A DNA stretch of 64,000 nt from Megalonaias nervosa (Eukaryota; Mollusca; Bivalvia; Unionida; Unionidae), in the NCBI GenBank assembly GCA_016617855.1, contig JAECUM010094065.1, forward strand, positions 30,860 to 94,859. Direction: 5' to 3'. The notes below the pieces were generated by a model. The model searched no databases and had not been told where the DNA came from. It saw only the letters and a list, made by a program, of their open reading frames with translations. Position numbers and translations under genes: made by a program. Position 1 is the first letter of the stretch; each line of letters begins with the position of its first letter. This document shows positions 61,701 to 63,460 of this stretch, piece by piece.

Positions 61701-63460
61701 CGGAACAGGGAAAACAGAGACAGTGAAAGATCTGGCAAAGGCCCTTGCTGTACAGTGTGTCGTCTTCAACTGTTCCGATGGTCTGGACTACTTGGCTATG
61801 GGCAAGGTTTGAAGGCTTTTTAAAATAACTTCTGTTAAATAACATTCATAAATATTTGTGTCATAAAATATCATGATATAAATGATGCATGCAGCTAAGC
61901 AATGTAACTGATCAATGTAATTACTCTATTTGACTACCTTGTCATGAGCAAGTTACAGTGGCATACAAGTCTTGTCAAAGAAAATTCATAAATATTAGTG
62001 TCATAAATATTGTGTTAAAAACTGTGTACTGCTAACCAACAGTACTAAGCATTGTTATTAATTTACTGGACATCATGAGCAAATTACAGTGGGCTATATA
62101 AATATTATTGTAATAAATTTAAGTATGTACATGATGTATCCAATTTAGCTATGTTGCTGATCAGTGTTATTAATCAGCTGCACTGCCTAGTCATGAACAA
62201 GTTACCGTGTCATATAAGTCTTCATAAACATTAGTGAAGTAAGTATCATATTACAAATAAATAATGTGTGCAACTAAGCAATGCCACTGATCAATGTCAA
62301 TAATCCACTGGACTACCTAGTTATGAACAAGTTACCATGCATTAGAGTCTTATAGTAACAGAGCATACATGAATATTAGTGTCCATGTATCATTTGTCTC
62401 ACAGTGATGTAATACCAAGCGATCTAATGTCATTCTACAGTAAAAGTATATCTATGGCTTTAAGTGATAACTGGTTTGAAAATTTGTTTTCACAAGATGA
62501 TGTATTGATTTTATAAAATTCAGAAAAATTAATATTTTTTATGTCTTTTCAGTTTTTCAAGGGTCTTGCTTCCTCTGGAGCCTGGTCATGTTTTGATGAA
62601 TTCAACAGAATTGACTTAGAGGTGTTATCTGTAATTGCTCAACAGGTGGGGCATTTATGTTATGGATTAGACACCAATATTTTTGTTTTTTTAAGAATAT
62701 AAAGTAAAACCTATCTTACAGACTCTGGTTTTAGATTTTGATGTTTTTCCATTTGTTCTTCAAGTTATTTAGCTGAGCAATTTTAGCATTTAGTTAGCAC
62801 TTTGAAAGCATTTCTTCTCATTCTTCTATCACGATTAAAGAAACACAACTACAGTTTATATAAATTTAAAATTTGTGCATTCTATAACAAAAGTTAAACA
62901 GCTGACTCAGAAGGTCTGCAATTCAACATTCTTTGAGTGTCAGCTTTTTGACCACTCTCTTGTAATAGTCAGTAAATGCATCCTTTTGTCCTTAGTTAGG
63001 TGATGGCTTAATGTTTAATCAGTTAAAATTGTGTCCTTATAATTATTGACCACCTAATCCACAACAGATTCTCTGCATCATTCGAGCTGTGCAAGGCAGC
63101 CAAGAGATGTTTGTCTTTGAGGGGACAGAACTGAAACTGAACAGAAATTGCTATGTCTGTATCACCATGAACCCTGGTTATGCAGGCAGATCAGAACTTC
63201 CTGACAATCTGAAAGTCCTCTTCCGATCCGTAGCCATGATGGTGCCAGATTATGCCATGATTGCTGAGATTTCCCTGTACTCATTTGGCTTTCTAGATGC
63301 CAGAAGCTTGTCTGTTAAGATTGTCACCACATACCAACTGTGCTCAGAGCAGCTGTCATCACAGTTTCACTATGATTACGGAATGCGAGCAGTGAAGGCT
63401 GTACTGTCAGCAGCAGGAAATTTGAAACTGAAATTCCCAGACGAAAATGAGAGTATTCTG
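7286..63460 (+). CDS. DNAH12: Axonemal dynein heavy chain, DNAH12-like (5' part, 23 coding exons)
   Basis: Motor subunit of a ciliary inner-arm dynein. It hydrolyses ATP to slide outer doublet microtubules in the axoneme. The exons join as 7286-7560, 8571-8661, 9808-9834, 15637-15826, 19355-19430, 22964-23122, 26096-26179, 30612-30723, 33596-33941, 38050-38141, 42123-42301, 44742-45003, 47623-47829, 48247-48368, 49182-49458, 52086-52271, 53150-53350, 55445-55639, 57761-58165, 59690-59966, 61481-61806, 62553-62645 and 63068-63460: 4,575 nt, 1,525 codons, no stop. Order: low-complexity N-terminus, tail, linker (DHC_N2-like, roughly residues 740-1150), AAA1 with GPAGTGKT (1326-1333), CFDEFNRI (1376-1383) and [18 protein letters not shown]. 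Family heavy chains are about 3,100-4,500 residues, so more than half lies beyond the window. The DNAH12 assignment over DNAH3/7 rests on remembered similarity along the tail and linker, not a search. Confidence 0.87.
7561..8570 (+). other. Intron 1
   Basis: GTAAGT...TTTTTATAG. Contains a long (TA)n tract at about 8017-8099. Otherwise AT-rich with no further feature that I can support. Confidence 0.8.
8017..8099. repeat. (TA)n microsatellite
   Basis: About 80 bp of uninterrupted TA dinucleotides in intron 1. Confidence 0.97.
8571..8661 (+). CDS. DNAH12: DNAH12 coding exon 2 (residues 92-122)
   Basis: Acceptor TTTTTATAG, donor GTGAGT. The first base completes the split Leu codon from exon 1 and the exon ends in phase 0. 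It encodes [16 protein letters not shown] and then a proline-rich end, [10 protein letters not shown] similar PxYP stretch precedes the conserved Met-Lys-Gln-Cys segment in DNAH12 proteins as I remember them. The donor is followed within ten bases by an ATT microsatellite. Confidence 0.75.
8670..8722. repeat. (ATT)n microsatellite abutting exon 2 donor
   Basis: About 17 trinucleotide units with one interruption, starting 8 bases after the GT of intron 2. Confidence 0.95.
8992..9196. mobile_element. Nested-palindrome MITE, copy 1
   Basis: The left end (ACTGTATGTACTCACTTTT, then GTCCAACTGCAAAC) matches the reverse complement of the right end (GTTTGCAGTTGGACTC, then AAGTGAGCATATACAGT). It is 205 bp and non-coding. 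The internal GAC-CCAGATCTG half-palindromes are shared with the copies near 10.5, 21.8, 44.3, 51.2 and 61.2 kb. Confidence 0.8.
9808..9834 (+). CDS. DNAH12: DNAH12 coding exon 3, 27-nt microexon (residues 123-131)
   Basis: Acceptor CCCCTTACAG, donor GTAAGT. Exactly nine codons, MMSIERRIR, phase 0 on both sides. Including it bridges exon 2 (…PEYPPE) to exon 4 (LNYQFMKQC) with the spacing I remember for DNAH12 proteins, which is why I accept so small an exon. Skipping it would leave the frame open. Confidence 0.65.
10460..10668. mobile_element. Nested-palindrome MITE, copy 2
   Basis: Left end ACATACTTGTAAGTTGAG then TCCAACTGCAAAC. Right end GTTTGCACTTGGACTTATAA then GCAAGTATATATGG. Internal arms GATCTACCATCACATGATG and GTGCATTATGTGATGGCAG pair with each other. 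Same architecture as copy 1. Confidence 0.8.
10733..11180. repeat. Minisatellite, 22-24 bp unit
   Basis: About 18 imperfect units of a motif close to TTATCCCATTCAGCTTAATA, varying in T-run length and occasional substitutions. Intronic and non-coding. Confidence 0.92.
12680..13090. repeat. Degenerate ~140-bp tandem array (3 units)
   Basis: Recurring landmarks at about 140-bp spacing: CACATCAGCATGGGGTTT, then AGACTTCTTATG..., then AATGGTGCCA and an AATATGNNTNCCA segment. Units are diverged, implying an old array. Confidence 0.7.
13501..13697. mobile_element. MITE with ~55-bp imperfect terminal inverted repeats
   Basis: The left end (CACAGGCCTCTTGAAACTGT, then AGTAAGAAAATGTCA) is the imperfect reverse complement of the right end (TGACATTTTCTTACT, then ACAGTGATAGAGGTAAAGCC, TGTG). 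The core is AT-rich with no reading frame. Flanks both read TTAT-like, so a TA-type target is possible but unproven. Confidence 0.7.
15251..15436. mobile_element. Short TIR element
   Basis: The left terminus TAGAACCTCTCTTGAAAGAC pairs imperfectly with the right terminus GATCTTTCAAGACAGGTTTT. Several internal GGTCTCTCA repeats. Non-coding, 186 bp. Confidence 0.6.
15637..15826 (+). CDS. DNAH12: DNAH12 coding exon 4 (residues 132-195)
   Basis: Acceptor CCTCTAAAG, donor GTGAGT, entering in phase 0 and leaving in phase 1. It encodes [19 protein letters not shown] followed by a Trp-containing helix-like stretch and ends in [12 protein letters not shown]. The Met-Lys-Gln-Cys-Val motif and the W…I…IP pattern are characteristic of the N-terminal region of DNAH3/7/12-type heavy chains. 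Confidence 0.88.
15900..18060. repeat. Old ~145-bp degenerate tandem array (~14 units)
   Basis: The phrase AATATGGCCACCATTACT and its variants recurs near 15993, 16131, 16274, 16424, 16602, 16735, 16959, 17264, 17406, 17553, 17680, 17760 and 17905. Each is followed by AAACCTTGAAAC..., TCTCAGAA..., and preceded by GCATCCTGG...AAGGACTTT-like text. Unit divergence is high. Reading frames inside are accidental. Confidence 0.75.
18461..18620. repeat. Minisatellite, 33-bp unit, five copies
   Basis: Units begin ATGATAGAATATGTGATAGT and continue AGAGAAAGTCCAT. One unit lacks three bases. Because 33 is a multiple of three it keeps a frame open by chance. Confidence 0.93.
19355..19430 (+). CDS. DNAH12: DNAH12 coding exon 5 (residues 195-220)
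   Basis: Acceptor TTTTATTAG, donor GTAAGT, phase 1 in and phase 2 out. It encodes [19 protein letters not shown] and a Pro/Glu-rich end PPPEEPV. The QHVL..P...LE pattern continues the tail segment started in exon 4. Confidence 0.85.
19540..20620. repeat. Degenerate ~150-bp tandem array (~8 units)
   Basis: A GATTGGATGAGCTTGTTNAC-like phrase recurs near 19564, 19695, 19838, 20013, 20158, 20271, 20417 and 20507. Intervening text reads TTTTTGATCCGATTTTGAT... and ATTATGAGCGAAATC... in variants. Heavily diverged and non-coding. Confidence 0.7.
20804..20984. mobile_element. hAT-like MITE
   Basis: The left end CAGACATGTGCAAC and right end GTTACACAAGCCTA are imperfect inverted repeats of the hAT type. 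Just inside are GGGCCGG and GGGCCAGATCCG motifs typical of many animal hAT MITEs. The 8-bp flanks GTTTATCC and GTTTACCA agree at 6 of 8 positions, consistent with an aged hAT target duplication. An internal ~50-bp segment ending GGGTTGTGGGCCAGATCCG is duplicated in tandem. Confidence 0.6.
21049..21144. repeat. (TA)n-(GT)n compound microsatellite
   Basis: About 68 bp of TA followed by about 28 bp of GT. Confidence 0.97.
21766..21876. mobile_element. Nested-palindrome MITE, copy 3 (half-length)
   Basis: Contains one hairpin only: ACCCTAATCTGCCATCACAT against TGATGGCAGAT-type arms, bounded by CTTATAAGTCGAGTT and TGTTTGCAGTTTGACT. A weaker CTGGATCTGCC...GGCAGATACTGG hairpin at 21676-21712 may be the remains of the missing half. 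Confidence 0.6.
22926..22955. repeat. (ATT)n microsatellite in place of a polypyrimidine tract
   Basis: Ten or so ATT units ending eight bases before the acceptor AG of exon 6. Confidence 0.95.
22964..23122 (+). CDS. DNAH12: DNAH12 coding exon 6 (residues 220-273)
   Basis: Acceptor CTAATGCAG, donor GTTTGT, phase 2 in and 2 out. It encodes [19 protein letters not shown] and later [13 protein letters not shown]. The "LDYS.PWH" motif and a hydrophobic strand ending in D(C/F) are conserved in this position in DNAH12-type tails. The acceptor lacks a normal pyrimidine tract (see findings). Confidence 0.87.
23643..23818. repeat. Minisatellite, ~58-bp unit, three copies
   Basis: Three nearly identical units containing TTTTTACCAGTTTGAAAGAC and ACTGTCAATTCAGACAGAAA. 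High identity implies a recent expansion. Confidence 0.95.
23860..25130. repeat. Degenerate ~140-bp tandem array
   Basis: Recurring text GTCAGTGTGACCTAATTT, CTTGAGTGACTT..., TTAGCTGTTTGTTC..., ATCTTGGACCCTATTTCACC and ATGAAAATTGGTATGTGGAT at about 120-160 bp spacing, roughly eight units. The same family recurs in intron 11. Confidence 0.72.
25135..26042. repeat. 63-bp minisatellite, split by a LINE insertion
   Basis: Units start TATTTTCTCTATTCCAGTGT and include GCTGGGTTTCTAAAAATGTG and TTCCTGTTCACAAGGG. Two complete units and a part precede the LINE at 25308, and about two and a half follow it from 25886. The 63-bp length is a multiple of three, so frames on both strands stay open by chance. 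Each unit carries a pyrimidine stretch ending in CAG that resembles a 3' splice site. Confidence 0.93.
25308..25885 (+). mobile_element. 5'-truncated non-LTR retrotransposon (I-superfamily-like 3' end)
   Basis: Flanked by a perfect 10-bp target duplication, TAAAAATGTG at 25298-25307 and 25886-25895. An open frame at 25319-25582 (87 residues and stop) encodes [20 protein letters not shown] followed by a C-x2-C-x7-H-x4-C knuckle, the typical C-terminus of I/Jockey-group LINE ORF2. The 3' UTR ends in GGTGCGCTGTAAAAATTC and an (AACC)n tail. Only the last ~580 bp were inserted, as usual for incomplete reverse transcription. No intact protein. Confidence 0.88.
26096..26179 (+). CDS. DNAH12: DNAH12 coding exon 7 (residues 273-301)
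   Basis: Acceptor CTATTCACAG, donor GTACAT, phase 2 in and 2 out. It encodes [20 protein letters not shown] followed by AEDKLMH. The pattern GP..FESLK is conserved in DNAH12-type tails. The donor sequence is the non-canonical-strength CACAG|GTACAT and is copied many times downstream. Confidence 0.87.
26170..26340. repeat. 35-bp minisatellite built on the exon 7 donor, block 1
   Basis: About five imperfect units of CTCATGCACAGGTACATGT followed by CCTGTCTGTTATTAAG. The first unit includes the last ten bases of exon 7 and its functional GT. Confidence 0.93.
26586..26760 (+). mobile_element. 5'-truncated SINE (same family as 27866-28182)
   Basis: Matches the body and tail of the full-length SINE: GCCTGGTGTCAGGATAATGT, GACATCACTATAAACTG, ATATGACTGAAAAATTCT and ACATTAAAAATCCAAATCAC. 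The tRNA-like head is missing. Confidence 0.85.
27411..27690. repeat. 35-bp donor-derived minisatellite, block 2
   Basis: About eight units of the same motif as 26170-26340, 1.1 kb further downstream. Four consecutive units are almost identical, indicating recent amplification. Confidence 0.95.
27704..27744. repeat. (TA)n microsatellite
   Basis: About 40 bp of TA between the donor-derived minisatellite and the LTR-like element. Confidence 0.95.
27777..29043 (+). mobile_element. Probable solo LTR, copy 1, with nested SINE
   Basis: Starts TGTTATGTATATTTAATTTA and ends CTCGTAACA, flanked by ATAT on both sides (27773-27776, 29044-29047). Removing the nested SINE leaves ~0.93 kb, matching the other two copies. 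A GGGAAATAAATTATTTGTTA segment near the right end carries an AATAAA signal, as in a U3-R-U5 LTR. There is no internal coding region. A short-TIR DNA element with a 4-bp target duplication is the alternative. Confidence 0.75.
27866..28182 (+). mobile_element. Full-length tRNA-derived SINE (Meta-SINE-like)
   Basis: 317 bp, flanked by a perfect 14-bp target duplication AACATTGTTTGCTT (27852-27865, 28183-28196). The head has a box A-like TGGCCTAGTGG and a box B-like GGTTCAATACC. The body includes GTCAGGATAATGTGACTGGG, resembling the conserved central domain of Meta-type SINEs (from memory), and a (CA)n tail. It sits inside the solo LTR, so it is younger than that insertion. Confidence 0.88.
30135..30580 (+). 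repeat. Dispersed ~450-bp repeat, copy 1
   Basis: Shares with 37344-37715, in the same order: CCAGGTTCTTG, CACAGACTTCNCT, a GA-rich run, AGAGGATTTTGAT, ACAGGGATTATT, TTCATCACAGATT, and ATACCAATAGTATTAGTATA. It includes a (GA)n tract at 30213-30251. No coding frame. Class of element unknown. Confidence 0.8.
30612..30723 (+). CDS. DNAH12: DNAH12 coding exon 8 (residues 301-338)
   Basis: Acceptor CATTTTAG, donor GTAAGG, phase 2 in and 0 out. It encodes [19 protein letters not shown] and [14 protein letters not shown]. The W.P.VI.(L/V)F..K and FY.CV.T..SNQ patterns are characteristic of the DNAH12-like tail. Confidence 0.9.
31980..32923 (+). mobile_element. Probable solo LTR, copy 2
   Basis: Starts TGTTACGTATATGTAATT and ends GAGACGTAACA, flanked by GGAA on both sides (31976-31979, 32924-32927). 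944 bp. It shares the right-hand GGGAAATAAATTATTTT segment and the GCTTCACTCTTTTCTTTGTT end with copies 1 and 3. Confidence 0.78.
32961..33136 (+). mobile_element. Second tRNA-derived SINE type
   Basis: 176 bp between perfect 10-bp target duplications CCATCTATTC (32951-32960, 33137-33146). The tRNA-like head has GGTTGGTAGAGCATTTGACT and box B-like GGGTTCAATAAC. The body contains GTCCTTGGGAAAGGCACTTA, a phrase found in several animal SINE families. It ends in an A/C-rich tail. Different from the 317-bp SINE. Confidence 0.83.
33596..33941 (+). CDS. DNAH12: DNAH12 coding exon 9 (residues 339-454)
   Basis: Acceptor GAATTCCAG, donor GTATGT, phase 0 in and 1 out. It encodes [20 protein letters not shown], then [20 protein letters not shown] and a VQSWLAG segment. 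The ELTFDD..M.FYP...DLE signature is strongly conserved in the DNAH3/7/12 tail. Confidence 0.93.
34226..34268. repeat. (TA)n microsatellite
   Basis: Uninterrupted TA, about 43 bp. Confidence 0.96.
35316..35354. repeat. (TA)n microsatellite
   Basis: About 39 bp of TA, followed by TCCCTTGTTATAATGTGAC, which resembles the ends of the element at 35741-37287. Confidence 0.95.
35677..35740. repeat. (TA)n-(CA)n microsatellite
   Basis: About 48 bp of TA followed by about 16 bp of CA. Confidence 0.96.
35741..37287. mobile_element. Possible DNA transposon inserted in a (TA)n tract
   Basis: The left end CTCCCTCGATACCTCGCGCA is the imperfect reverse complement of the right end GGGCGCAAGTTATCAAGGGA. 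Both ends also hold an ATAAGC(A/G)GG block. Long TA tracts lie on both outer sides, as expected if a TA-targeting element landed in a microsatellite. No transposase frame is visible in the 1.5 kb, so it would be non-autonomous. The alternative is two unrelated short elements. Confidence 0.45.
37288..37341. repeat. (TA)n microsatellite
   Basis: About 54 bp of TA. Confidence 0.96.
37344..37715 (+). repeat. Dispersed ~450-bp repeat, copy 2
   Basis: Collinear with 30135-30580, starting at the same CCAGGTTCTTG phrase. It begins directly after a (TA)n tract and runs into another. Confidence 0.8.
37715..37789. repeat. (TA)n microsatellite
   Basis: About 75 bp of TA. Confidence 0.97.
38050..38141 (+). 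CDS. DNAH12: DNAH12 coding exon 10 (residues 454-484)
   Basis: Acceptor GTATTCTAG, donor GTATGA, phase 1 in and 0 out. It encodes [20 protein letters not shown] and [10 protein letters not shown]. The (K/D)Y.(W/Y)(L/I)..G.A...I..F pattern fits the same position in DNAH12-like tails. Confidence 0.88.
38142..42122 (+). other. Intron 10 (4.0 kb)
   Basis: GTATGA...TATTTTACAG. Largely occupied by what appear to be decayed DIRS-type retrotransposon remains (about 38660-41990). Confidence 0.75.
38660..41990 (+). mobile_element. Decayed DIRS-like retrotransposon remains
   Basis: Translated with stops and frameshifts tolerated, about 40681-40860 resembles the N-terminal part of a DIRS tyrosine recombinase, with a K-A-F-E-G-K-W...F-Q-W-C pattern. 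About 41084-41150 resembles its L-E-L-A...I-S-K-V-H-N-L segment in another frame. An E-W-S-(L/P) motif, typical of the DIRS RT/RNase H region, occurs at about 38686 and 41709 on the + strand, and again on the - strand at about 41950-41970, giving inverted GACCAGAGTGGTCTC arms. Gag and polymerase cores are not recognisable. Boundaries are approximate. The order of pieces is not that of one intact element. Confidence 0.5.
42123..42301 (+). CDS. DNAH12: DNAH12 coding exon 11 (residues 485-544)
   Basis: Acceptor TATTTTACAG, donor GTAAGA, phase 0 in and 2 out. It encodes [17 protein letters not shown] and [20 protein letters not shown]. The (V/I)RLDCEDLK motif is a strong signature of DNAH7/12-type chains. 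Confidence 0.92.
42390..43560. repeat. Diverged ~140-bp repeat units (intron 6 family)
   Basis: Phrases ATGAAAATTGGCATGTGGAT, CTTGAGTGACTT, and GACCCTATTTCAC recur near 42490, 42645, 42720 and 43425. They match the array at 23860-25130. Confidence 0.65.
44176..44394. mobile_element. Nested-palindrome MITE, copy 4
   Basis: Left end TACTGTTATATATTTGCATA then GTCCAACTGCAGAG. Right end CTGCAGTTGGGCTCAACGTA then GTGTATATACAGTA. The internal arms ATAATGTGCCAGTAGATC and TCTGCTGGCACATTATGTG are imperfect reverse complements. The clearest full-length copy, 219 bp. Confidence 0.85.
44742..45003 (+). CDS. DNAH12: DNAH12 coding exon 12 (residues 544-631)
   Basis: Acceptor TTTCACCTAG, donor GTAAGA, phase 2 in and 0 out. 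It encodes [20 protein letters not shown], a helix with ISFVEKART, then [10 protein letters not shown] and [14 protein letters not shown]. The KVPETTEEL and W P..I.P.FD.N signatures are among the most conserved tail motifs of this dynein group. Confidence 0.95.
45423..45755. repeat. Minisatellite, ~62-bp unit made of two half-units
   Basis: About five units alternating CCCAGTCAGGCATGTATTCA and CTGGCCAAGCATGTATAGAA, each followed by AAATACAAACTTG. The two half-units are themselves related, so the array grew from a ~31-bp ancestor and then expanded as a dimer. Both strands stay open by chance in several frames. Confidence 0.96.
45996..46908 (-). mobile_element. Probable solo LTR, copy 3 (reverse orientation)
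   Basis: On the + strand it starts TGTTACGTGTAGGCTGG and ends ATATACGTAACA, flanked by CTAG on both sides (45992-45995, 46909-46912). 913 bp. Its reverse complement aligns end to end with 31980-32923, including the GGGAAATAAATTATTTTG segment. Confidence 0.78.
47623..47829 (+). CDS. DNAH12: DNAH12 coding exon 13 (residues 632-700)
   Basis: Acceptor ATTTTTACAG, donor GTATAA, phase 0 both sides. It encodes a charged helix ([20 protein letters not shown]...), then [17 protein letters not shown] and IQWINR. Matches the pre-linker helical region with the E(F/L)...Y..V..L...L pattern. The donor GTATAA is weaker than its neighbours. Confidence 0.92.
47830..48246 (+). other. Intron 13 (417 bp)
   Basis: GTATAA...CCCTTGTAG. 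A (CTGT)n tract lies at about 48150-48176. Nothing else. Confidence 0.9.
48247..48368 (+). CDS. DNAH12: DNAH12 coding exon 14 (residues 701-741)
   Basis: Acceptor CCCTTGTAG, donor GTAAGA, phase 0 in and 2 out. It encodes [20 protein letters not shown] and [17 protein letters not shown]. The EE.L....T.Y..........P...(L/F)W motif marks the start of the linker-adjacent region in dynein heavy chains. Confidence 0.93.
48369..49181 (+). other. Intron 14 (813 bp)
   Basis: GTAAGA...ATTATCAG. Contains copy 1 of the GGGCTGTTCC TIR MITE (48831-49024). Confidence 0.85.
48831..49024. mobile_element. GGGCTGTTCC TIR MITE, copy 1
   Basis: Left terminus GGGCTGTTCCATTTAAACAT. Right terminus ATGTTTTACTGGAATATCCC is its imperfect reverse complement. 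194 bp, non-coding, and related to 56090-56280 and 60126-60312. Confidence 0.72.
49182..49458 (+). CDS. DNAH12: DNAH12 coding exon 15 (residues 741-833)
   Basis: Acceptor TTATTATCAG, donor GTACAG, phase 2 in and 0 out. It encodes [20 protein letters not shown], then YW/Y helix text, then a highly charged stretch (KKKKKR followed by an E-rich run) and [20 protein letters not shown]....V...V is the diagnostic linker-entry motif of DNAH3/7/12 dyneins. The charged insert is likely a flexible loop. Confidence 0.95.
51130..51355. mobile_element. Nested-palindrome MITE, copy 5
   Basis: Left GGTCAAGTCCAACTGCAGGC, right GCAGTTGGATTCCACTTATA then AGCAAGTATATATGG. Internal hairpin arms CATAATGTGCCAGCAGAT and GTGCACATTTTGCGATGGCA. 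The left outer end is less well defined than in copy 4. Confidence 0.78.
51423..51482. repeat. 60-bp foldback (hairpin)
   Basis: AACTCACTCTTTGCAAAAGT then AGGCC is followed, after a 4-6 nt loop, by GGCCTACTTTTTGTTCTTTG then TAAGTGAGTC. The arms pair with a small bulge. It lies about 70 bp beyond MITE copy 5. Confidence 0.75.
52086..52271 (+). CDS. DNAH12: DNAH12 coding exon 16 (residues 834-895)
   Basis: Acceptor CCTTTTAG, donor GTAAAG, phase 0 both sides. It encodes [20 protein letters not shown] and [28 protein letters not shown]..(M/I)S is a hallmark of the dynein linker. Confidence 0.96.
52272..53149 (+). other. Intron 16 (878 bp)
   Basis: GTAAAG...TTCTACAG. AT-rich. I see no repeat or gene in it. 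Confidence 0.85.
53150..53350 (+). CDS. DNAH12: DNAH12 coding exon 17 (residues 896-962)
   Basis: Acceptor TTCTACAG, donor GTTTCA, phase 0 both sides. It encodes [40 protein letters not shown] and [20 protein letters not shown]. The linker motifs E..LE..L..M...W, DD.....Q.MR.S.F..PF are intact. The donor GTTTCA is atypically weak. Confidence 0.96.
53351..55444 (+). other. Intron 17 (2.1 kb)
   Basis: GTTTCA...GATCGTAG. Contains a few diverged units of the intron 3-type repeat (about 53510-53760) and a short TIR MITE (55175-55287). Confidence 0.8.
55175..55287. mobile_element. 113-bp MITE with 26-bp terminal inverted repeats
   Basis: The left arm GTGTAGAATAGGAACATTCC then ACCCAC, and the right arm GTGGGTGGAATTTTTCTATC then CTGCAC, are imperfect reverse complements. 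The core holds an inner TCAGACAC/GTCTGA inverted pair. Non-coding. Confidence 0.7.
55445..55639 (+). CDS. DNAH12: DNAH12 coding exon 18 (residues 963-1027)
   Basis: Acceptor GATCGTAG, donor GTATGT, phase 0 both sides. It encodes [40 protein letters not shown] and [26 protein letters not shown]...F is the best-known linker consensus of axonemal dyneins. Confidence 0.97.
55640..57760 (+). other. Intron 18 (2.1 kb)
   Basis: GTATGT...TATTCACCAG. Contains copy 2 of the GGGCTGTTCC MITE (56090-56280). Otherwise I see nothing supportable. Confidence 0.8.
56090..56280. mobile_element. GGGCTGTTCC TIR MITE, copy 2
   Basis: Left GGGCTCTTTCAATAAATATA, right ATATTTAAATGGAACAGCCC. Inside, GGACCAAGGGAGGCA and TGCCTTCTCTGGGTTA extend the inverted ends. 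Shares AGCATGTATTTTTAAAAAA with copy 3. Confidence 0.75.
57761..58165 (+). CDS. DNAH12: DNAH12 coding exon 19 (residues 1028-1162)
   Basis: Acceptor TATTCACCAG, donor GTATGA, phase 0 both sides; the longest exon here. It encodes [20 protein letters not shown], then [20 protein letters not shown] with [13 protein letters not shown] and [16 protein letters not shown], then [25 protein letters not shown](M/L)LEIL is the near-invariant end of the linker, just before AAA1. Confidence 0.98.
58166..59689 (+). other. Intron 19 (1.5 kb)
   Basis: GTATGA...GTTTTTAG. Contains an imperfect two-unit tandem repeat of ~75 bp (58691-58838) built on GGTAATTNTNTAATGGCAG and GGTCTACCCCATT. Otherwise plain. Confidence 0.8.
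58691..58838. repeat. Two-unit ~75-bp tandem repeat
   Basis: Both units contain TGGTAATT, TAATGGCAGATA, GGTCTACCCCATT and end TACATGAGTGTATA or a variant. About 85% alike by eye. Confidence 0.75.
59690..59966 (+). CDS. DNAH12: DNAH12 coding exon 20 (residues 1163-1255)
   Basis: Acceptor GTTTTTAG, donor GTAAAA, phase 0 in and 1 out. It encodes [20 protein letters not shown], then W and a helix, then [20 protein letters not shown] and DVHARDVV. W....PGQ......W and R..L..L...DVH.RD are the conserved linker-to-AAA1 junction. Confidence 0.97.
60126..60312. mobile_element. GGGCTGTTCC TIR MITE, copy 3
   Basis: Left CTGTTCCAGTAAAACCTACT then CCCAGGGAAGGCA. Right TGCCTTCCCAGCGTACAATG then TTAAATGGAACAG. 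187 bp with ~37-bp imperfect inverted ends. Confidence 0.78.
61060..61300. mobile_element. Nested-palindrome MITE, copy 6 (with duplicated end)
   Basis: Left ATAAGTCAAGTCAAACTGCA, right GTTTGCAGTTGGGCTCATCT then ATAAACAAGTATATATGG. A second terminal-like motif, TTATAAGACGATCCCAACTG, occurs inside at about 61190. The copy therefore looks like a partial element fused to another. Confidence 0.75.
61481..61806 (+). CDS. DNAH12: DNAH12 coding exon 21: start of AAA1 with Walker A (residues 1255-1363)
   Basis: Acceptor GTTGTACCAG, donor GTTTGA, phase 1 in and 0 out. It encodes [40 protein letters not shown], then the P-loop [10 protein letters not shown] at 61693-61722 and [15 protein letters not shown]. 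The P-loop Lys and Thr (residues 1332-1333) that bind ATP and Mg are present, so AAA1 should be catalytically competent. The donor GTTTGA is weak. Confidence 0.98.
61807..62552 (+). other. Intron 21 (746 bp), mostly a ~130-bp tandem array
   Basis: GTTTGA...CTTTTCAG. About 61840-62370 consists of roughly four diverged units containing CATAAATATTAGTGTCATAA, AGCAATGTAACTGATCAATG, and CATGAGCAAGTTACAGTG-like phrases. Confidence 0.75.
61840..62370. repeat. ~130-bp tandem array, about four units
   Basis: GTCATGAGCAAGTTACAGTG and its variants recur near 61942, 62070, 62191 and 62321. ACTGATCAATGTNANTAATC recurs near 61908, 62157 and 62287. Confidence 0.78.
62553..62645 (+). CDS. DNAH12: DNAH12 coding exon 22: AAA1 Walker B (residues 1364-1394)
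   Basis: Acceptor CTTTTCAG, donor GTGGGG, phase 0 both sides. It encodes [20 protein letters not shown] and [11 protein letters not shown]. The Walker B Asp-Glu pair (residues 1378-1379) is intact. Confidence 0.98.
62646..63067 (+). other. Intron 22 (422 bp)
   Basis: GTGGGG...CCACAACAG. Unremarkable AT-rich sequence. Confidence 0.9.
63068..63460 (+). CDS. DNAH12: DNAH12 coding exon 23: AAA1 sensor region (residues 1395-1525)
   Basis: Acceptor CCACAACAG, donor GTAAGT, phase 0 both sides. It encodes [20 protein letters not shown] followed by [13 protein letters not shown], then [20 protein letters not shown] and [20 protein letters not shown]. The [18 protein letters not shown] block (sensor-I Asn region) is nearly universal in axonemal dyneins. 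The Q-L-S-x-Q-x-H-Y-D-(Y/F)-G-(M/L)-R block is the end of AAA1. The reading frame continues into an exon beyond the window. Confidence 0.98.
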
